In this document: in pieces, positions 7,730 through 16,406 of the stretch
Layout: each line of letters starts with the position of its first letter
Numbering within the stretch: the first letter of the stretch is position 1
DNA from: CAWCDJ01 sp963836015
GTDB lineage: Bacteria > Acidobacteriota > Terriglobia > Bryobacterales > Bryobacteraceae
NCBI GenBank assembly: GCA_963836015.1
Contig: CAWIIF010000004.1
Coordinates: 992,001-1,056,000, forward strand
Length of the DNA stretch: 64,000 nt
Direction: 5' to 3'
Translations under genes and position numbers: made by a program
Notes under the pieces: generated by a model
Seen by the model: only the letters and a program-made list of their open reading frames with translations
Database searches by the model: none
Told to the model about the DNA's origin: nothing

Positions 7730-9037
7730 ATGTTTCCGCGCCAGATCACCCATCAGAACATCTTCCGCGTATTGAGCGCGGGGTTCGCGCTGGTGTTCCT
7801 GCTGCTGGTGGCGGCGGCGATCGTCGGCATCCGGAATATCCAATCGATTCAGCAGAATGCGGCCGATCTTCTGCGCGAGCAAGCGGTCACGAACCGGCTG
7901 ATCGACGAGCTGCACGACCAGCAGACCACGCTGTCGGAGGTATTTTCGGTGCTGGCGCGCGACCCGGACTCGGTGGACTACGACCGTATCATGATGCAGC
8001 TGGACCAGGCGGACCGCGACATCGCCCGCATTTCGCAAGAAGGTTCGCACACGCCCGAGTTTCATTTGTGGATGCGGCTGGAGCAATCGTCCACGGGCTT
8101 TTCGAAGGAGGCGCGGCGGCTTCTGACCTCCGAGAATGTCGAGACTTATGCCACGGTGGATCTGTTCCGCGATCACGAGGCGTTCATCTCGGTGGTGGCC
8201 CGGCTGATCGAGGCCGAATACCGCAAGGTGAGCGCGGCGCAGGCCCAGATCGACCGCCGCTCATCGCGCCTTTCCGACGCCTCGCTGCTGTTCGGACTCA
8301 CCGCCATCCTGCTGGCGATAGCGTTTGCGATCGTAACGGTGCGGATGGTCAGCCAGCTCATCCGTGGGATGGAGTGGCAGACGGCGGAACTGGGCCGGGT
8401 CTCGTGGCACATGCTGGAGGACCAGGAGGCCACGGCGCGCCGCTTTTCGCACGAGCTGCACGACGAGCTGGGCCAGTCGCTGACGGCGGTAAAGACGAAC
8501 CTGGCGGCGCTGGACGCGGGCGGGACGGTGAATCGCGAGCGGCTGGAGGAGTGTTTGCGGCTGGTGGACGAATCGATCGGCAACGTCCGCCAGATGTCGC
8601 AGCTCCTGCGGCCCACCATCCTGGACGATTTCGGGCTGGAGGCCGGCCTGCGGTGGCTGTGCGAAGGCTTCGCCGCGCGCACGGGAATCGAGGTGAATCT
8701 GGCTTCGACGTATTCGGGGCGCATGGCGGACGAGACCGAAACGCATTTGTACCGCATCGCGCAGGAGGCCTTGACGAACATCGCGCGGCACTCCGGAGCA
8801 CGGCACGTCGAGGTGAAGCTGGAATCGAGCGGCCGCGAGGTATGCCTTTCCATACAGGACGACGGGCAGGGGCTTCCCGACCCGCCGCTCCCCGGCCCGC
8901 GCGGCTTGGGAATGATCGGGATGCGGGCCCGCGCCCGCAGCGCAGGCGGCGACCTGGCCGTGCGCTCGCGCCAGCGGCAGGGTGTTCTGATTGAAGTGCG
9001 GGTGCCGATTCGCGAGGAAACGCACGTTGGCGGCTGA
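7730..9037 (+). CDS. Membrane-bound NarL-family sensor histidine kinase
   Basis: A 435-aa kinase, or 448 aa from the in-frame ATG at 7691; neither start has a good ribosome site. Two membrane helices (VLSAGFALVFLLLVAAAIVG and LLFGLTAILLAIAFAIVTV) bracket a periplasmic helical sensor of about 170 residues. The HisKA_3 domain has the phosphoacceptor near residue 241 in FSHELHDELGQS. The HATPase has its N-box in AQEALTNIARHSGA, then DDGQGL and a GLGMIGMRARARSAGG box. It should phosphorylate a LuxR/NarL regulator, probably the one at 11184. Its 3' end overlaps a remnant of such a regulator. Confidence 0.9.
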   Translation: MFPRQITHQNIFRVLSAGFALVFLLLVAAAIVGIRNIQSIQQNAADLLREQAVTNRLIDELHDQQTTLSEVFSVLARDPDSVDYDRIMMQLDQADRDIARISQEGSHTPEFHLWMRLEQSSTGFSKEARRLLTSENVETYATVDLFRDHEAFISVVARLIEAEYRKVSAAQAQIDRRSSRLSDASLLFGLTAILLAIAFAIVTVRMVSQLIRGMEWQTAELGRVSWHMLEDQEATARRFSHELHDELGQSLTAVKTNLAALDAGGTVNRERLEECLRLVDESIGNVRQMSQLLRPTILDDFGLEAGLRWLCEGFAARTGIEVNLASTYSGRMADETETHLYRIAQEALTNIARHSGARHVEVKLESSGREVCLSIQDDGQGLPDPPLPGPRGLGMIGMRARARSAGGDLAVRSRQRQGVLIEVRVPIREETHVGG

Positions 9038-9056
9038 CGATCGGCCAAAAGTATAA
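9015..9056 (+). pseudogene. Remnant of a NarL-type response regulator N-terminus
   Basis: In the frame offset from the kinase stop, these bases read RKRTLAADDRPKV and then TAA. This matches the start of the intact regulator at 11184 (MKRIRILLADDHAVV), with its ATG changed to AGG and two codons missing. It therefore looks like the stub of a regulator that once directly followed the kinase. The nucleotide similarity continues upstream into the kinase 3' end and recurs at 11150-11215. Confidence 0.55.
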
Positions 9057-9057
9057 T
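9027..9057 (+). promoter_or_regulatory. Possible sigma-70 promoter for the hybrid kinase gene
   Basis: A perfect TATAAT lies at 9052-9057, with TTGGCG at 9027-9032 as a possible -35 at a rather long 19-base spacing. It is in the 113-base gap before the GTG start at 9151. The spacing and weak -35 make this a moderate candidate. Confidence 0.35.
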
Positions 9058-9150
9058 TAAGTCACAGGGGGCGGTTAGGCATCGAGGTCGCCATGCCACC
9101 GCGAGTGACATTTCAGACGGAGGCTCCAGGCGCCGGACCAGGGAGCTGAC

Positions 9151-11148
9151 GTGGCAATCCAAACCATACACACATTGCTGGTGGAGGACAACCCCGGGGA
9201 CGCCGCATCGATCCGTGAGCTGCTGGCCGGGGCGAAGGGGATGACTTTCGAAGTGGAGTCAGCCGCGACGCCGTCGGAGGCCATAGCGCGCCTTTCCGCG
9301 GGCGGGATCGACCTGGTTCTGCTGGATATCCGCTTGCCGGACAGCGCCGGTCTTGAGGCGCTGCGACGGGTGCAGGACGCGGCGGGGCCGGGTGTTGTGG
9401 TGGTGCTGAGCGGCTGCGCCGACGACGACACCGCTGTTCGTGCGGTCGCCGAGGGAGCGCAGGACTATCTCGTCAAGGGGCAGGTAGACGCCGGCACGCT
9501 GATCCGTGCGATCCGGTATGCGATTGGGCGGGGCCAGGCCCGGGAAGCGCTCAGGCAGGCGGCGGCGGAACTGGAGAGGCATGTCCAGGAGAGAACGGAA
9601 GAGCTGGTTGAAACGAACCAAGCCCTTCGCGAAAGCCAGCACCTGCTTCAATCCCTTATGGACAATCTGTCCACTCTAATCTTCGTCAAGGACCTGGAGG
9701 GCCGATACCTGATGGTCAACCCGGCATACGAGCGGTTCTTCCAACTCGGGCGGGAATCCATTATCGGCAAGACGGACTACGAACTGTTCTCCCGGGAAGT
9801 GGCCGATGCGTTCCGGGCCTTCGACCGGAAGGCACGGGATACCCGCGCCGTCGTGGAGGTGGAGGAGTCGGTACAGGGCGCCTCGGGTACGAAAACTTTC
9901 CTGACGATCAAGGCCCCGGTGTGCGATGGGGAGGGCGCGCCCTACGCTCTCGTTGGGATCGCGGCCGATATCACCGAGCGGAAGCATCTGGAGGAACAAC
10001 TGCGGCACTCGCAAAAAATGGAAGCGGTCGGCCGCCTGGCGGGGGGAATCGCGCACGACTTCAACAACCTTCTCAGCGTCATCGTGGGGTACAGCGAACT
10101 GCTGGGCAACGCGCTCGCCGGCAATCCGGCGCAGTTGGAGCAACTGGGCCAGATCTCCAAAGCCGCCGACCAGGCGGCAACGCTGACCCGGAAGCTGCTG
10201 ACTTTCAGCCGCCGGCAGATGACTCACCACAAACTGCTGGACCTCAATGCCGTACTCCGCGAACTGAAGACCATGCTCCGCAGCGTGTTGAGGGAGAACA
10301 TCGAACTGATCTTACGAATCGGGTCCAGGCAGTATTTGATCCGGTCCGAGAGGGACCAGATCGAACAGGCGGTTTTGAACCTGGCATTGAACGCGCGGGA
10401 CGCCATGCCGGACGGAGGAAGGCTGACCCTGGCCACGGCGGCAGTCGTGGTGGACGAAGAGTTCGCCCGGCTGAATCAGCCGCTGCGGCCGGGTCCGCAT
10501 GTCCGGCTGACGGTGACGGATACGGGCCGGGGAATGGATGCCGAGACGATGGGCCACATCTTCGAACCGTTCTTTACGACGAAGGAACCAGGCAAGGGAA
10601 CCGGGCTGGGGCTGACGACGGTGTACGGGACGGTTCAGCAAGCCGGCGGAGCGATTGTGGTCGAGAGCGAACCGGGCAGGGGAACCAGCTTTCACATTTA
10701 CGTGCCGCGGATGAAGGGGGAGGCGATCCCAGAGCAGAAGGCGGCCGCCGAGGGTTTGAGCGGCGGCACCGAGACGATTCTGGTGGTGGAGGACGAAGAC
10801 GGGATCCGCACGCTGATTTCCGAGGTCCTGCGGCTGAACGGCTACACGGTGCTGACGGCGAGCCACGGCCGCGAAGCTCTGGCGGTATCCCACGCCTATC
10901 GGGGGCCGATCGACCTGATGATCACCGACCTGGTAATGCCGCAGATGGGCGGGCGGGAGCTGGCGCAGGCGATGGGCTCCTTGCGGCCCGAGACCAAGGT
11001 TCTATTCATATCGGGATACTCGGAACAGGCGACGGTTCCTCTTCCCGAAGGTCTCAATTTCATGGACAAGCCCTTCACTCCCGAAGCGCTGGTGAGAAGG
11101 CTGCGCCAGATTCTCGACGCGCCGGTTCGCCGCTCCCGCCGGGCTTGA
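9151..11148 (+). CDS. Hybrid sensor histidine kinase, REC-PAS-HisKA-HATPase-REC
   Basis: A 665-aa soluble hybrid kinase from GTG 9151, preceded by GGGAG. Order: receiver domain (1-125, phospho-Asp59 in DLVLLDIRLPD), coiled-coil linker, PAS domain (about 165-285, ending DITERK), HisKA with phospho-His302 in GGIAHDFNNLL, HATPase (NLALNARDAMP, DTGRGMD, GKGTGLGLTTVYG), and a C-terminal receiver with Asp593 in DLMITDLVMP. There is no membrane segment, so it senses a cytoplasmic signal or receives phosphate through its N-terminal receiver. It lies between the kinase at 7730 and the regulator at 11184, bracketed by copies of their junction, so it appears to have been inserted. Confidence 0.92.
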   Translation: MAIQTIHTLLVEDNPGDAASIRELLAGAKGMTFEVESAATPSEAIARLSAGGIDLVLLDIRLPDSAGLEALRRVQDAAGPGVVVVLSGCADDDTAVRAVAEGAQDYLVKGQVDAGTLIRAIRYAIGRGQAREALRQAAAELERHVQERTEELVETNQALRESQHLLQSLMDNLSTLIFVKDLEGRYLMVNPAYERFFQLGRESIIGKTDYELFSREVADAFRAFDRKARDTRAVVEVEESVQGASGTKTFLTIKAPVCDGEGAPYALVGIAADITERKHLEEQLRHSQKMEAVGRLAGGIAHDFNNLLSVIVGYSELLGNALAGNPAQLEQLGQISKAADQAATLTRKLLTFSRRQMTHHKLLDLNAVLRELKTMLRSVLRENIELILRIGSRQYLIRSERDQIEQAVLNLALNARDAMPDGGRLTLATAAVVVDEEFARLNQPLRPGPHVRLTVTDTGRGMDAETMGHIFEPFFTTKEPGKGTGLGLTTVYGTVQQAGGAIVVESEPGRGTSFHIYVPRMKGEAIPEQKAAAEGLSGGTETILVVEDEDGIRTLISEVLRLNGYTVLTASHGREALAVSHAYRGPIDLMITDLVMPQMGGRELAQAMGSLRPETKVLFISGYSEQATVPLPEGLNFMDKPFTPEALVRRLRQILDAPVRRSRRA

Positions 11149-11149
11149 G

Positions 11150-11212
11150 GATGTTCTAATTGAAGTGCGGGTACAGGTTCGCGATGAAGCGCATACGGAT
11201 TCTGCTGGCTGA
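11150..11212 (+). pseudogene. Remnant of a histidine kinase C-terminus overlapping the regulator start
   Basis: From 11150 the frame reads DVLIEVRVQVRDEAHTDSAG and stops at TGA 11210-11212. It matches the true end of the kinase at 7730-9037 (VLIEVRVPIREETHVGG) in protein and DNA. It has no start codon and no kinase body, so it is the 3' stub of a second kinase copy whose stop overlapped the regulator gene. Confidence 0.6.
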
Positions 11213-11819
11213 CGATCACGCCGTGGTGCGGCAGGGATTCAAGATGATCCTGAGCGCGCAGCCGGATATGGAGATCGTGGGCGAAGCCGGGAACGGGCGC
11301 GAAGCCGTGGAGCTGGCAGATCAGCTCCACCCGGACATCGTGGTGATGGATGTCGCCATGCCCGAGCTGAACGGCATCGAGGCGACGCGCCGCCTGGCCG
11401 CGTCCGCGCCCCACAGCCGCGTCGTGGCTCTCAGCATGCATAAGGACTCGGTGTACGTCCGCGAAATACTGCGGGCGGGCGCGCGCGGGTACCTGCTGAA
11501 GGATTCACCCGCGCCCGACCTGCTGGCGGCAGTGCGAGCGGTGGCCTCGGGGGAAGGCTACCTCAGCCCGGCGGTCTCCGACGCGGTGCTGAACGATTAC
11601 CGGCGCCACGTGACGAACCCGGTAGACCTGCTGAGCAGCCGCGAGCGGGAGGTGCTGCAGATGCTGGCGGAAGGCAAGACCAACAAGGAGATCGCGGTGA
11701 TCCTCAACCTGAGCGTGTACACGGTGGACGCGCATCGCGGCCGCATCATGGAAAAGCTGAACCTGCACAGCATCAACGAGCTGGTGCGGTTCGCGGTGCG
11801 CAACGGCCTGATCGACTGA
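11184..11819 (+). CDS. NarL/FixJ-family response regulator
   Basis: A 211-aa regulator from ATG 11184. A TTG at 11160 is in frame but lies inside the kinase remnant. The receiver domain has acidic residues in LLADDHAVV, phospho-Asp56 in DIVVMDVAMPE, and the usual Ser/Thr and Lys positions (VVALSMH, GYLLKDS). The C-terminal LuxR helix-turn-helix contains LSSREREVLQMLAEGKTNKEIA. It should bind DNA when phosphorylated by the HisKA_3 kinase at 7730. Junction remnants suggest the two were once adjacent and overlapping. Confidence 0.93.
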   Translation: MKRIRILLADDHAVVRQGFKMILSAQPDMEIVGEAGNGREAVELADQLHPDIVVMDVAMPELNGIEATRRLAASAPHSRVVALSMHKDSVYVREILRAGARGYLLKDSPAPDLLAAVRAVASGEGYLSPAVSDAVLNDYRRHVTNPVDLLSSREREVLQMLAEGKTNKEIAVILNLSVYTVDAHRGRIMEKLNLHSINELVRFAVRNGLID

Positions 11820-11876
11820 TAATCTTTCTCTGCCCGGGCGGGCTGTCTGTTAAAATCCCGTTCTAGGATTCCGCCC

Positions 11877-12443
11877 ATGGCAGAGAGCCCCGTCACAGAG
11901 CTTCTGATCGACTGGGGAAAAGGAGATCGGAGCGCGCTGGACCGCCTGATGCCGCTGGTCTATGCGGAATTGCATAATGTCGCGCGCCGCCAGCTCGGCT
12001 ACGAGCAGGCGGGACACACGCTGCAGCCGACCGCGCTGGTTCACGAAACCTACCTGCGGCTGGTGGACCAGGAGCGCACGGAGTGGCGCAACCGCGCCCA
12101 GTTCTTTGCCATCGCGGCGCAGATGATCCGCCGCATCCTGGTGGACCACGCGCGGCGCCGCCGGGCCGCGAAGCGGGGCGGGGAGGCGGAACGGCTGGAG
12201 TTCGACACACCGGCGGCGGCACCGGGGCTGGACACGGTGGACGTGCTGGCGCTCGACGCGGCCCTGGACGCGCTGGCGGATCTCGACGCGCAACAGGCCC
12301 GGGTGATCGAGATGCGCTTCTACACCGGCCTGAGCATCGAGGAGACGGCCGCCGCGCTGGGAATTTCGCCGGCCACCGTAAATCGCGATTGGGTCACCGC
12401 CAAGGCGTGGCTCTACCGGCGGTTGAAAGGCTCGGCGTCGTGA
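11877..12443 (+). CDS. ECF-type RNA polymerase sigma factor (TIGR02999-like)
   Basis: A 188-aa sigma factor with region 2 (ELLIDWGKGDRSALDRLMPL, then the RRILVDHARRRRAAKRGG segment typical of this subgroup) and region 4 (LDAQQARVIEMRFYTGLSIE, AALGISPATVNRDW). This group in Acidobacteria and Planctomycetes usually sits next to a Ser/Thr kinase instead of an anti-sigma factor. Here the stop TGA overlaps the kinase GTG start (12440-12443), so expression is coupled and the kinase is the likely regulator. Confidence 0.92.
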   Translation: MAESPVTELLIDWGKGDRSALDRLMPLVYAELHNVARRQLGYEQAGHTLQPTALVHETYLRLVDQERTEWRNRAQFFAIAAQMIRRILVDHARRRRAAKRGGEAERLEFDTPAAAPGLDTVDVLALDAALDALADLDAQQARVIEMRFYTGLSIEETAAALGISPATVNRDWVTAKAWLYRRLKGSAS

Positions 12444-14758
12444 CCGCGGAACGCTGGCAGCAGGTGCGGGCGATCCTCTATACGGCTTCCGAGATGGAGG
12501 GCGAGCGGCGCGCGGACTACCTGGCCGAGCAATGCGGAGAGGACGCATCCCTGCGGGGCGAAGTGGAAGAGCTGCTGGCGGCGCTCGACGAGTCGGGGGG
12601 ATTTCTCGAGCCTGGAACGCGCGGCGTGCCGGGCCTGGACGAGGCGCGCATCGGCCCCTACCGAGTGCTGGAAGAAGCCGGGCACGGAGGCATGGGGGTG
12701 GTGTATCGCGCGCGGCGTGACAACGACTACCGCCAGGTGGTGGCCATCAAGCTGGTGAGGGTGGAGCTGGCGACCCAGCCGCTGATCGAGCGGTTCCGGA
12801 TCGAACGGCAGGCCCTGGCCCTGTTGAACCATCCCAACATCGCACGGCTGTTGGATGGCGGGACCACGGCCGACGGGCGGCCCTACCTGGTGATGGAGTG
12901 GGTGGAGGGCAAGCCCATCCACGAGTACTGCAAGGAACAGAATCTGACGGCGCGAGAGCGGCTGAGCCTGTTCCTGCAGGTGTGCGGGGCGGTGGCCCAC
13001 GCGCATCGCAACCTGGTGGTGCACCGGGACCTCAAGCCCTCCAACATCCTGATCACGCCGGAAGGGCAGCCCAAGCTTCTGGATTTCGGGATCGCGAAGA
13101 TTTTCGGCGCGGACACGGTGGAGCCGGAGGTCACGCAGGCGTTCGGCGGAGCGCACCCGCTCACCCCGGATTACGCCAGCCCGGAACAGGTGCGCGGCGA
13201 GCCGGTGACCACCGCCACGGACGTGTACTCGCTGGGCGCGGTGCTCTACGAACTGCTGACCGGATGCCGCCCCCACCAGATCGAAACGCGCACACCGGCG
13301 GGAATCGAGCGCGCGGTCTGCCTGGATTGCCCGCCGCGCGCGAGCACGGCGGCGGCGGAAGGAGGCGTCCCGCGGCAGGCGCTGAAGGGCGACCTGGACG
13401 ACATTCTGGCGAAAGCGCTGGAGAAGGAGCCGGGCCGGCGGTATGCCTACGTGGACGGACTCGCGGCCGATCTGCAGAGGCACCTGGACGGACTGCCGGT
13501 GCTGGCGCGTCCGGCTTCCTACCGGTACCGGGCATCGCGGTTCGCGCGGCGCAACAAGCTGCTGGCGGCATCCGCCGCGGCGGTGACGCTCTCGCTGGTG
13601 GGCGGGCTGACGGCGGCGCTCTGGCAGGCGCGTGTGGCGCAGCGGGAGCGGCGGCTGGCGGAGCAGAGGTTCGAGCTGGCGCGGCAACTGGCGGGGTCGG
13701 TGCTCTACGAGTTTCACGATGGGATCCGCGATTTGCAGGGGTCGCTGGGCGTGCAACAAATGCTGCTGACCCGCAGCCTGCAATATCTCGATGCGCTGGC
13801 TGCCGGAGCCCGCGCCAATCCCGCGCTGCAGCGGGACCTGGCGGCCGGCTACGAGCGGGTGGCGACGCTCGAAGGGGATCGCGGCGTGTCGAACCTGGGC
13901 CAGCCCAAGGCGGCCCTCGAGAGCCTGCGGAAGGCGCTCGACCTGCGCACGCAGGTGCTGGCTTCCGACCCCCGATCGGCGGCCTTCCGCCGGGAGCTGG
14001 CGCGGACTCACCGCATGTTCAACGGCCTCGGGGCGGCGCCTGCCGAGCGGCTGGAGCACGTACGGACATCGAGCGTGCTGGTGGAGCAGCTGATCCGCGA
14101 GATGCCGGAGGATCCCGAAATCCGCAACGAGCTGGCGATTTCCGAGTACGAGATGGCCGGCTGTTTGCAAGAGCAGTCGCGGATGGTGGAGGCGATGAGC
14201 TACCTGCGGAAAGCGCTCGCCGATACGCCGCCCGTCCACGCCGAGAACGCGGCGCTGTACCACAAGCGGCTGGGAGCGATCCTGGTGGTGACCGGGGATC
14301 TGCCCGCCGCGCTGCGGGAGTACGAGGCGGCGGTGGCCATCGATGAGCGAAAGGTGGCGGCGCGGCCTTCGGACGCTCGCGCGCGGATGGACCTATCGTA
14401 TGGCTACTCCGACATCGGGCTAATTTACGCGCGGATGGGGAAGCTGAATGAAGGCCTGGAACAATACCGCAAGGTGGAGAAGATCCGGTCCGAGGTGGCG
14501 GCGGCCGATCCGCGCGATCAACGCGCCGCGTCCGGGCTGGCCACGACCACACTGCGGATTGCGGAGCTGCTGGAAATGACCGGCGACCACTCAGGCAGCG
14601 GGCCCGCCTTCGTCCGCGCGGTGCAGCTCGCCGAATCGTATCGCGGCCGTTTTCCGCAGAGCCGCGATGCCGTGAGCCTGGTTGACAACGCGTGCCGCGC
14701 AGCGGCTAACAGGAAGGGGCCGGCATTCTCGGCGAAGATGGGGGCGTGCCGGCAGTAG
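12440..14758 (+). CDS. Receptor-like Ser/Thr protein kinase with C-terminal TPRs
   Basis: A 772-aa protein from GTG 12440, overlapping the sigma factor stop. The kinase domain (about 71-345) has the glycine loop GHGGMGVVY, Lys104 in VVAIKL, HRDLKPSN with Asp197, and DFG at 215-217, so it should be active. One membrane helix (LLAASAAAVTLSLVGGLTAALW) lies near 372-393. The outer part is mainly TPR-like helices in several pairs (SYLRKALADT, EGLEQYRKVEKI). It probably senses an envelope signal and signals to the ECF sigma factor. The frame is open upstream of the GTG but only as a shadow of the sigma gene. Confidence 0.92.
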   Translation: MTAERWQQVRAILYTASEMEGERRADYLAEQCGEDASLRGEVEELLAALDESGGFLEPGTRGVPGLDEARIGPYRVLEEAGHGGMGVVYRARRDNDYRQVVAIKLVRVELATQPLIERFRIERQALALLNHPNIARLLDGGTTADGRPYLVMEWVEGKPIHEYCKEQNLTARERLSLFLQVCGAVAHAHRNLVVHRDLKPSNILITPEGQPKLLDFGIAKIFGADTVEPEVTQAFGGAHPLTPDYASPEQVRGEPVTTATDVYSLGAVLYELLTGCRPHQIETRTPAGIERAVCLDCPPRASTAAAEGGVPRQALKGDLDDILAKALEKEPGRRYAYVDGLAADLQRHLDGLPVLARPASYRYRASRFARRNKLLAASAAAVTLSLVGGLTAALWQARVAQRERRLAEQRFELARQLAGSVLYEFHDGIRDLQGSLGVQQMLLTRSLQYLDALAAGARANPALQRDLAAGYERVATLEGDRGVSNLGQPKAALESLRKALDLRTQVLASDPRSAAFRRELARTHRMFNGLGAAPAERLEHVRTSSVLVEQLIREMPEDPEIRNELAISEYEMAGCLQEQSRMVEAMSYLRKALADTPPVHAENAALYHKRLGAILVVTGDLPAALREYEAAVAIDERKVAARPSDARARMDLSYGYSDIGLIYARMGKLNEGLEQYRKVEKIRSEVAAADPRDQRAASGLATTTLRIAELLEMTGDHSGSGPAFVRAVQLAESYRGRFPQSRDAVSLVDNACRAAANRKGPAFSAKMGACRQ

Positions 14759-14826
14759 GGCGGGAGGTACGCGAGCCCTACGGACATGAGCGCTATGACG
14801 GAAGCGGATGGCGGTAGAATGAGATC

Positions 14827-15063
14827 GTGCCTGATGCGGCGCTCGATCGAATAACGCGTACCCCGGAAGTGATGGGCGGTAAGCCTTGCTTGCGTGGGAT
14901 GCGCGTTACGGTAGGTACCATTGTCGGCCTTGTCGCTTCCGGGCATCCCAACGCTGAAATCCTTGCGGCATACCCGTACCTGGAAGAAGAAGACATCCGG
15001 CAGGCTCTTGCCTACGCAGCTTGGCGCGTCGAGGAGATTGAAATCCCTCTTCCCGCAGCATGA
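14827..15063 (+). CDS. DUF433 antitoxin-like protein
   Basis: A 78-aa DUF433 protein from GTG 14827. Typical family segments are visible: ITRTPEVMGGKPCLRGMRVTV, a winged-helix-like GLVASGHPNAEILAAYPYLEEEDI, and a C-terminal AAWRVEEIEI. DUF433 proteins are usually the antitoxin or DNA-binding partner of DUF5615 (PIN-like) proteins. That partner begins here at the overlapping ATGA (15060-15063) but is broken, leaving an orphan antitoxin. Confidence 0.85.
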   Translation: MPDAALDRITRTPEVMGGKPCLRGMRVTVGTIVGLVASGHPNAEILAAYPYLEEEDIRQALAYAAWRVEEIEIPLPAA

Positions 15064-15170
15064 AACTCCTGATCGACATGAACTTGAGCCCGTTGTGGGT
15101 CAGTTCCTGTCCGATTCGGGTTTTGAGGGCATTCATTGGTGCACGATTGGCGAGCCGTCCGCACCTGACG
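15060..15170 (+). pseudogene. Frameshifted and truncated DUF5615 (PIN-like) toxin
   Basis: The start MKLLIDMNLSPLWV is the conserved DUF5615 N-terminus with its first acidic residue. The expected continuation FLSDSGFEGIHWCTIGEPSA appears in another frame from 15104. Only AG remains where a codon is needed (15102-15103), a one-base deletion. Homology ends near 15168, four bases before the convergent oxidoreductase, so about two thirds of the domain is missing. As read, the frame stops after 47 residues. The toxin should be inactive. Confidence 0.75.
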
Positions 15171-15173
15171 GCT

Positions 15174-16400
15174 TCATCCCGCCGCCTCCGACAATGCCCG
15201 TGAAGCATCGTTGAGCTTCGCGGCGGATACCGCTTGTTTGGCTTCGATCCATTTCGGAGCGGTTTCGCGCTCCTCGTCGGGGCGGTTCATGGTGAAGGCT
15301 GCCACCAGGACTCCCCGGCGTAGCCACCATACGCTGAAGCTGCCGGACGAGACATCGCCGCGGTGGACGGTCTCGTCCGCGTCCGCGGGGTCGCCCCAGA
15401 ATTCGTACGAGAGATCGAACACGTCGGAGAAGAAATACGGGACGTGGCGGAACGGGGCGCGCTCGCCCATTAATGCGCGGGCACAGTGCTGGCCCTGGGA
15501 GACCGCGTTGTCCCAGTGCTCCACGCGGCGGCGCTTGCCGAACAGCACATCCGGGTAGTTGGCGACGTCGCCGGCGGCCCAAATGCCGGGGCGATTGGTC
15601 TCGAGATATTCGTTTACCTTGACGCCGTTCTCCAGTTCGATCCCGCTGCCGGCGAGCGGCTCCGTCACCGGAAGCACGCCGATGCCCGCGGCCACCATTT
15701 CGCATGCGACCGCCTGGCCGCTGTCCAGCACGGCAGCGGTCACCGCCGGGCCGCCGCGGAGCTCGTTCACCACGGCGTTCTTCACGAAGCGCACGCCGCG
15801 CGCGGTGTAGTAGGACTCGAAGTAGCTGGACATTTGCGGCGTGAAGAACTGCTTCCAGATGCGGTCTTCGCGCAGGACCATGGCGACCTCGACGCCCTTC
15901 TGCGCGAGGACGGCCGCGACCTCCATGCCGATGAACCCGCTGCCGATCACGACCGCCCGCTTGACGTTGGCGGCTGCCTGGCGAAGGGCTTTGGAATCGT
16001 CCAGGGAGCGCAGGTAGTGGACGCCGGGAAGGCGCGCGCCGGGGATGTCCAGAGTGCGGGGGCGCGCGCCGGTCGCGACGATCAACTGGTCGAACCCGAA
16101 GGCGCCGCCGGAGGACAGCGACAGTCGTTTGCCTTCGGCATCCACCGCCGGGACGGTGCAGCCGAGCCTCAGCTCGATGCCGTGCTGCCGGTAGAAATCC
16201 TCGGGATTGATGCGGATGCTCTCCTCGGAATCGCGGCCGGCCAGGAAGCCCTTCGACAGGGGCGGCCGCTCGTACGGGACCGAGGTGTCGGCGGAGAGAA
16301 TCGCCAGGTCGCCCGGCGCGAGGCCGAGCTCCACGAGTTGCTTTGCGGCATAGCCCGCCACCATGCCGCCGCCCAGAATCACGAACTTCGCCCGGTCCAT
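15174..16400 (-). CDS. NAD(P)/FAD-dependent oxidoreductase (ferredoxin/rubredoxin reductase-like)
   Basis: A 408-aa flavoprotein. The N-terminal FAD-binding motif is FVILGGGMVAGYAA. A second dinucleotide fold for NAD(P)H is RAVVIGSGFIGMEVAAVL near residues 148-165. The conserved GIWAAGDVA segment near 290 binds the FAD ribityl chain. The C-terminal domain (DVFDLSYEFWGDPADADE) resembles the reductase C domain of ferredoxin-NAD reductases and plant MDHAR-like enzymes. It follows the pirin gene on the same strand after six bases, suggesting one redox-linked operon. The electron acceptor is unknown. Confidence 0.88.
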   Translation of the reverse strand: MDRAKFVILGGGMVAGYAAKQLVELGLAPGDLAILSADTSVPYERPPLSKGFLAGRDSEESIRINPEDFYRQHGIELRLGCTVPAVDAEGKRLSLSSGGAFGFDQLIVATGARPRTLDIPGARLPGVHYLRSLDDSKALRQAAANVKRAVVIGSGFIGMEVAAVLAQKGVEVAMVLREDRIWKQFFTPQMSSYFESYYTARGVRFVKNAVVNELRGGPAVTAAVLDSGQAVACEMVAAGIGVLPVTEPLAGSGIELENGVKVNEYLETNRPGIWAAGDVANYPDVLFGKRRRVEHWDNAVSQGQHCARALMGERAPFRHVPYFFSDVFDLSYEFWGDPADADETVHRGDVSSGSFSVWWLRRGVLVAAFTMNRPDEERETAPKWIEAKQAVSAAKLNDASRALSEAAG

Positions 16401-16406
16401 GGGGGT

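Noticed and set aside
12083..12439. Upstream extension of the Ser/Thr kinase frame
   Set aside because: This part only mirrors the ECF sigma gene in another frame and is Gly/Arg-rich. GTG 12440 with the GTGA overlap gives a normal N-terminus.
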